From JBDTMC01 sp039934475 (GTDB lineage Bacteria > Acidobacteriota > Terriglobia > Bryobacterales > Bryobacteraceae), in the NCBI GenBank assembly GCA_039934475.1, contig JBDTMC010000486.1, positions 1 to 5,855 on the forward strand: DNA of 5,855 nt. Direction: 5' to 3'. Under the pieces are notes generated by a model that worked only from the letters and a program-made list of their open reading frames with translations, was not told the origin of the DNA and searched no databases. A program made the translations under genes and the position numbers. Of the stretch, positions 5,789 to 5,855 are shown piece by piece. Position 1 is the stretch's first letter; the number at the start of each line of letters is the position of its first letter.

Positions 5789-5855
5789 CCGGCCTTAACT
5801 CTCCTCAGTCCACTCGGTGGCACAATCTTGATGCAACCCGGCGTCGACGGTAGTC
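5789..5855 (-). other. Short stretch upstream of the REC-GGDEF gene, possible end of another gene
   Basis: This 67-bp edge segment contains the GAGGAG for the GGDEF gene but no clear promoter. All three minus-strand frames are open from the edge until just before or at the ATG. One ends at TGA about 16 bp upstream, one at TAA 6 bp upstream, and one at a TGA overlapping the ATG (ATGA). The latter two spacings are typical of operon partners. The fragment is too short to tell whether any frame is coding. Confidence 0.25.

Noticed and set aside
5810..5820. CCAC-TCG-GTGG inverted repeat upstream of the REC-GGDEF gene
   Set aside because: Four-base arms are expected by chance in GC-rich DNA and no promoter element is aligned with it.
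5641..5853. Plus-strand open frame of 70 codons at the right edge
   Set aside because: It is antisense to the REC domain, with low-complexity Ser/Pro/Arg composition and no ribosome binding site.

Overview
The window looks like a stretch of ordinary chromosome from a GC-rich, Gram-negative-type bacterium. It carries five complete protein genes and one gene cut by the left edge. My best guess is Acidobacteriota (Bryobacterales/Solibacter-like). The basis is recalled resemblance of the M28 peptidase and of the ABC ATPase with its LSTGYKR signature, plus C/G-rich codon third positions and exported peptidoglycan enzymes. No ribosomal RNA or other phylogenetic marker is present, so this placement is tentative.

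Left half, minus strand (2709 down to 1): a tightly packed unit reads mobA (molybdenum cofactor guanylyltransferase), then an MlaF-like ABC ATPase, then a secreted M28 zinc peptidase that runs off the window. mobA and the ATPase overlap by one base (TGATG). Only 2 bp separate the ATPase stop from the peptidase ATG. The three genes are therefore probably co-transcribed and translationally coupled, although their functions are not obviously related. The ATPase has no permease or MCE-domain partner in view.

Middle (2710-2742 and the first codons of the next gene): a short AT-rich divergent control region holds a perfect 14-bp palindrome, a TATTAT box facing mobA and a consensus TATAAT box facing the rightward genes. 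The TATAAT lies inside the longest reading of the transglycosylase gene, so that gene's start codon is uncertain.

Right-centre, plus strand (2743-4841): a secreted lytic transglycosylase (GH23/SLT fold) is followed, with a 4-bp GTGA overlap, by a secreted AMIN + Amidase_3 N-acetylmuramoyl-L-alanine amidase. Together they cut the glycan strand and the glycan-peptide bond of peptidoglycan, so the pair forms a coherent wall-remodelling operon.

Right end, minus strand (5788-4856): a single-REC GGDEF response regulator with an intact active site and an intact inhibitory RxxD site. It is convergent with the amidase gene. The last 67 bp upstream of it may hold the tail of another gene.

I found no mobile element, CRISPR array, RNA gene or phage-like region, and no convincing undescribed system. 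The points most worth checking are the divergent promoter region, the odd mobA-ATPase-peptidase coupling and the unusual ABC signature and D-loop.
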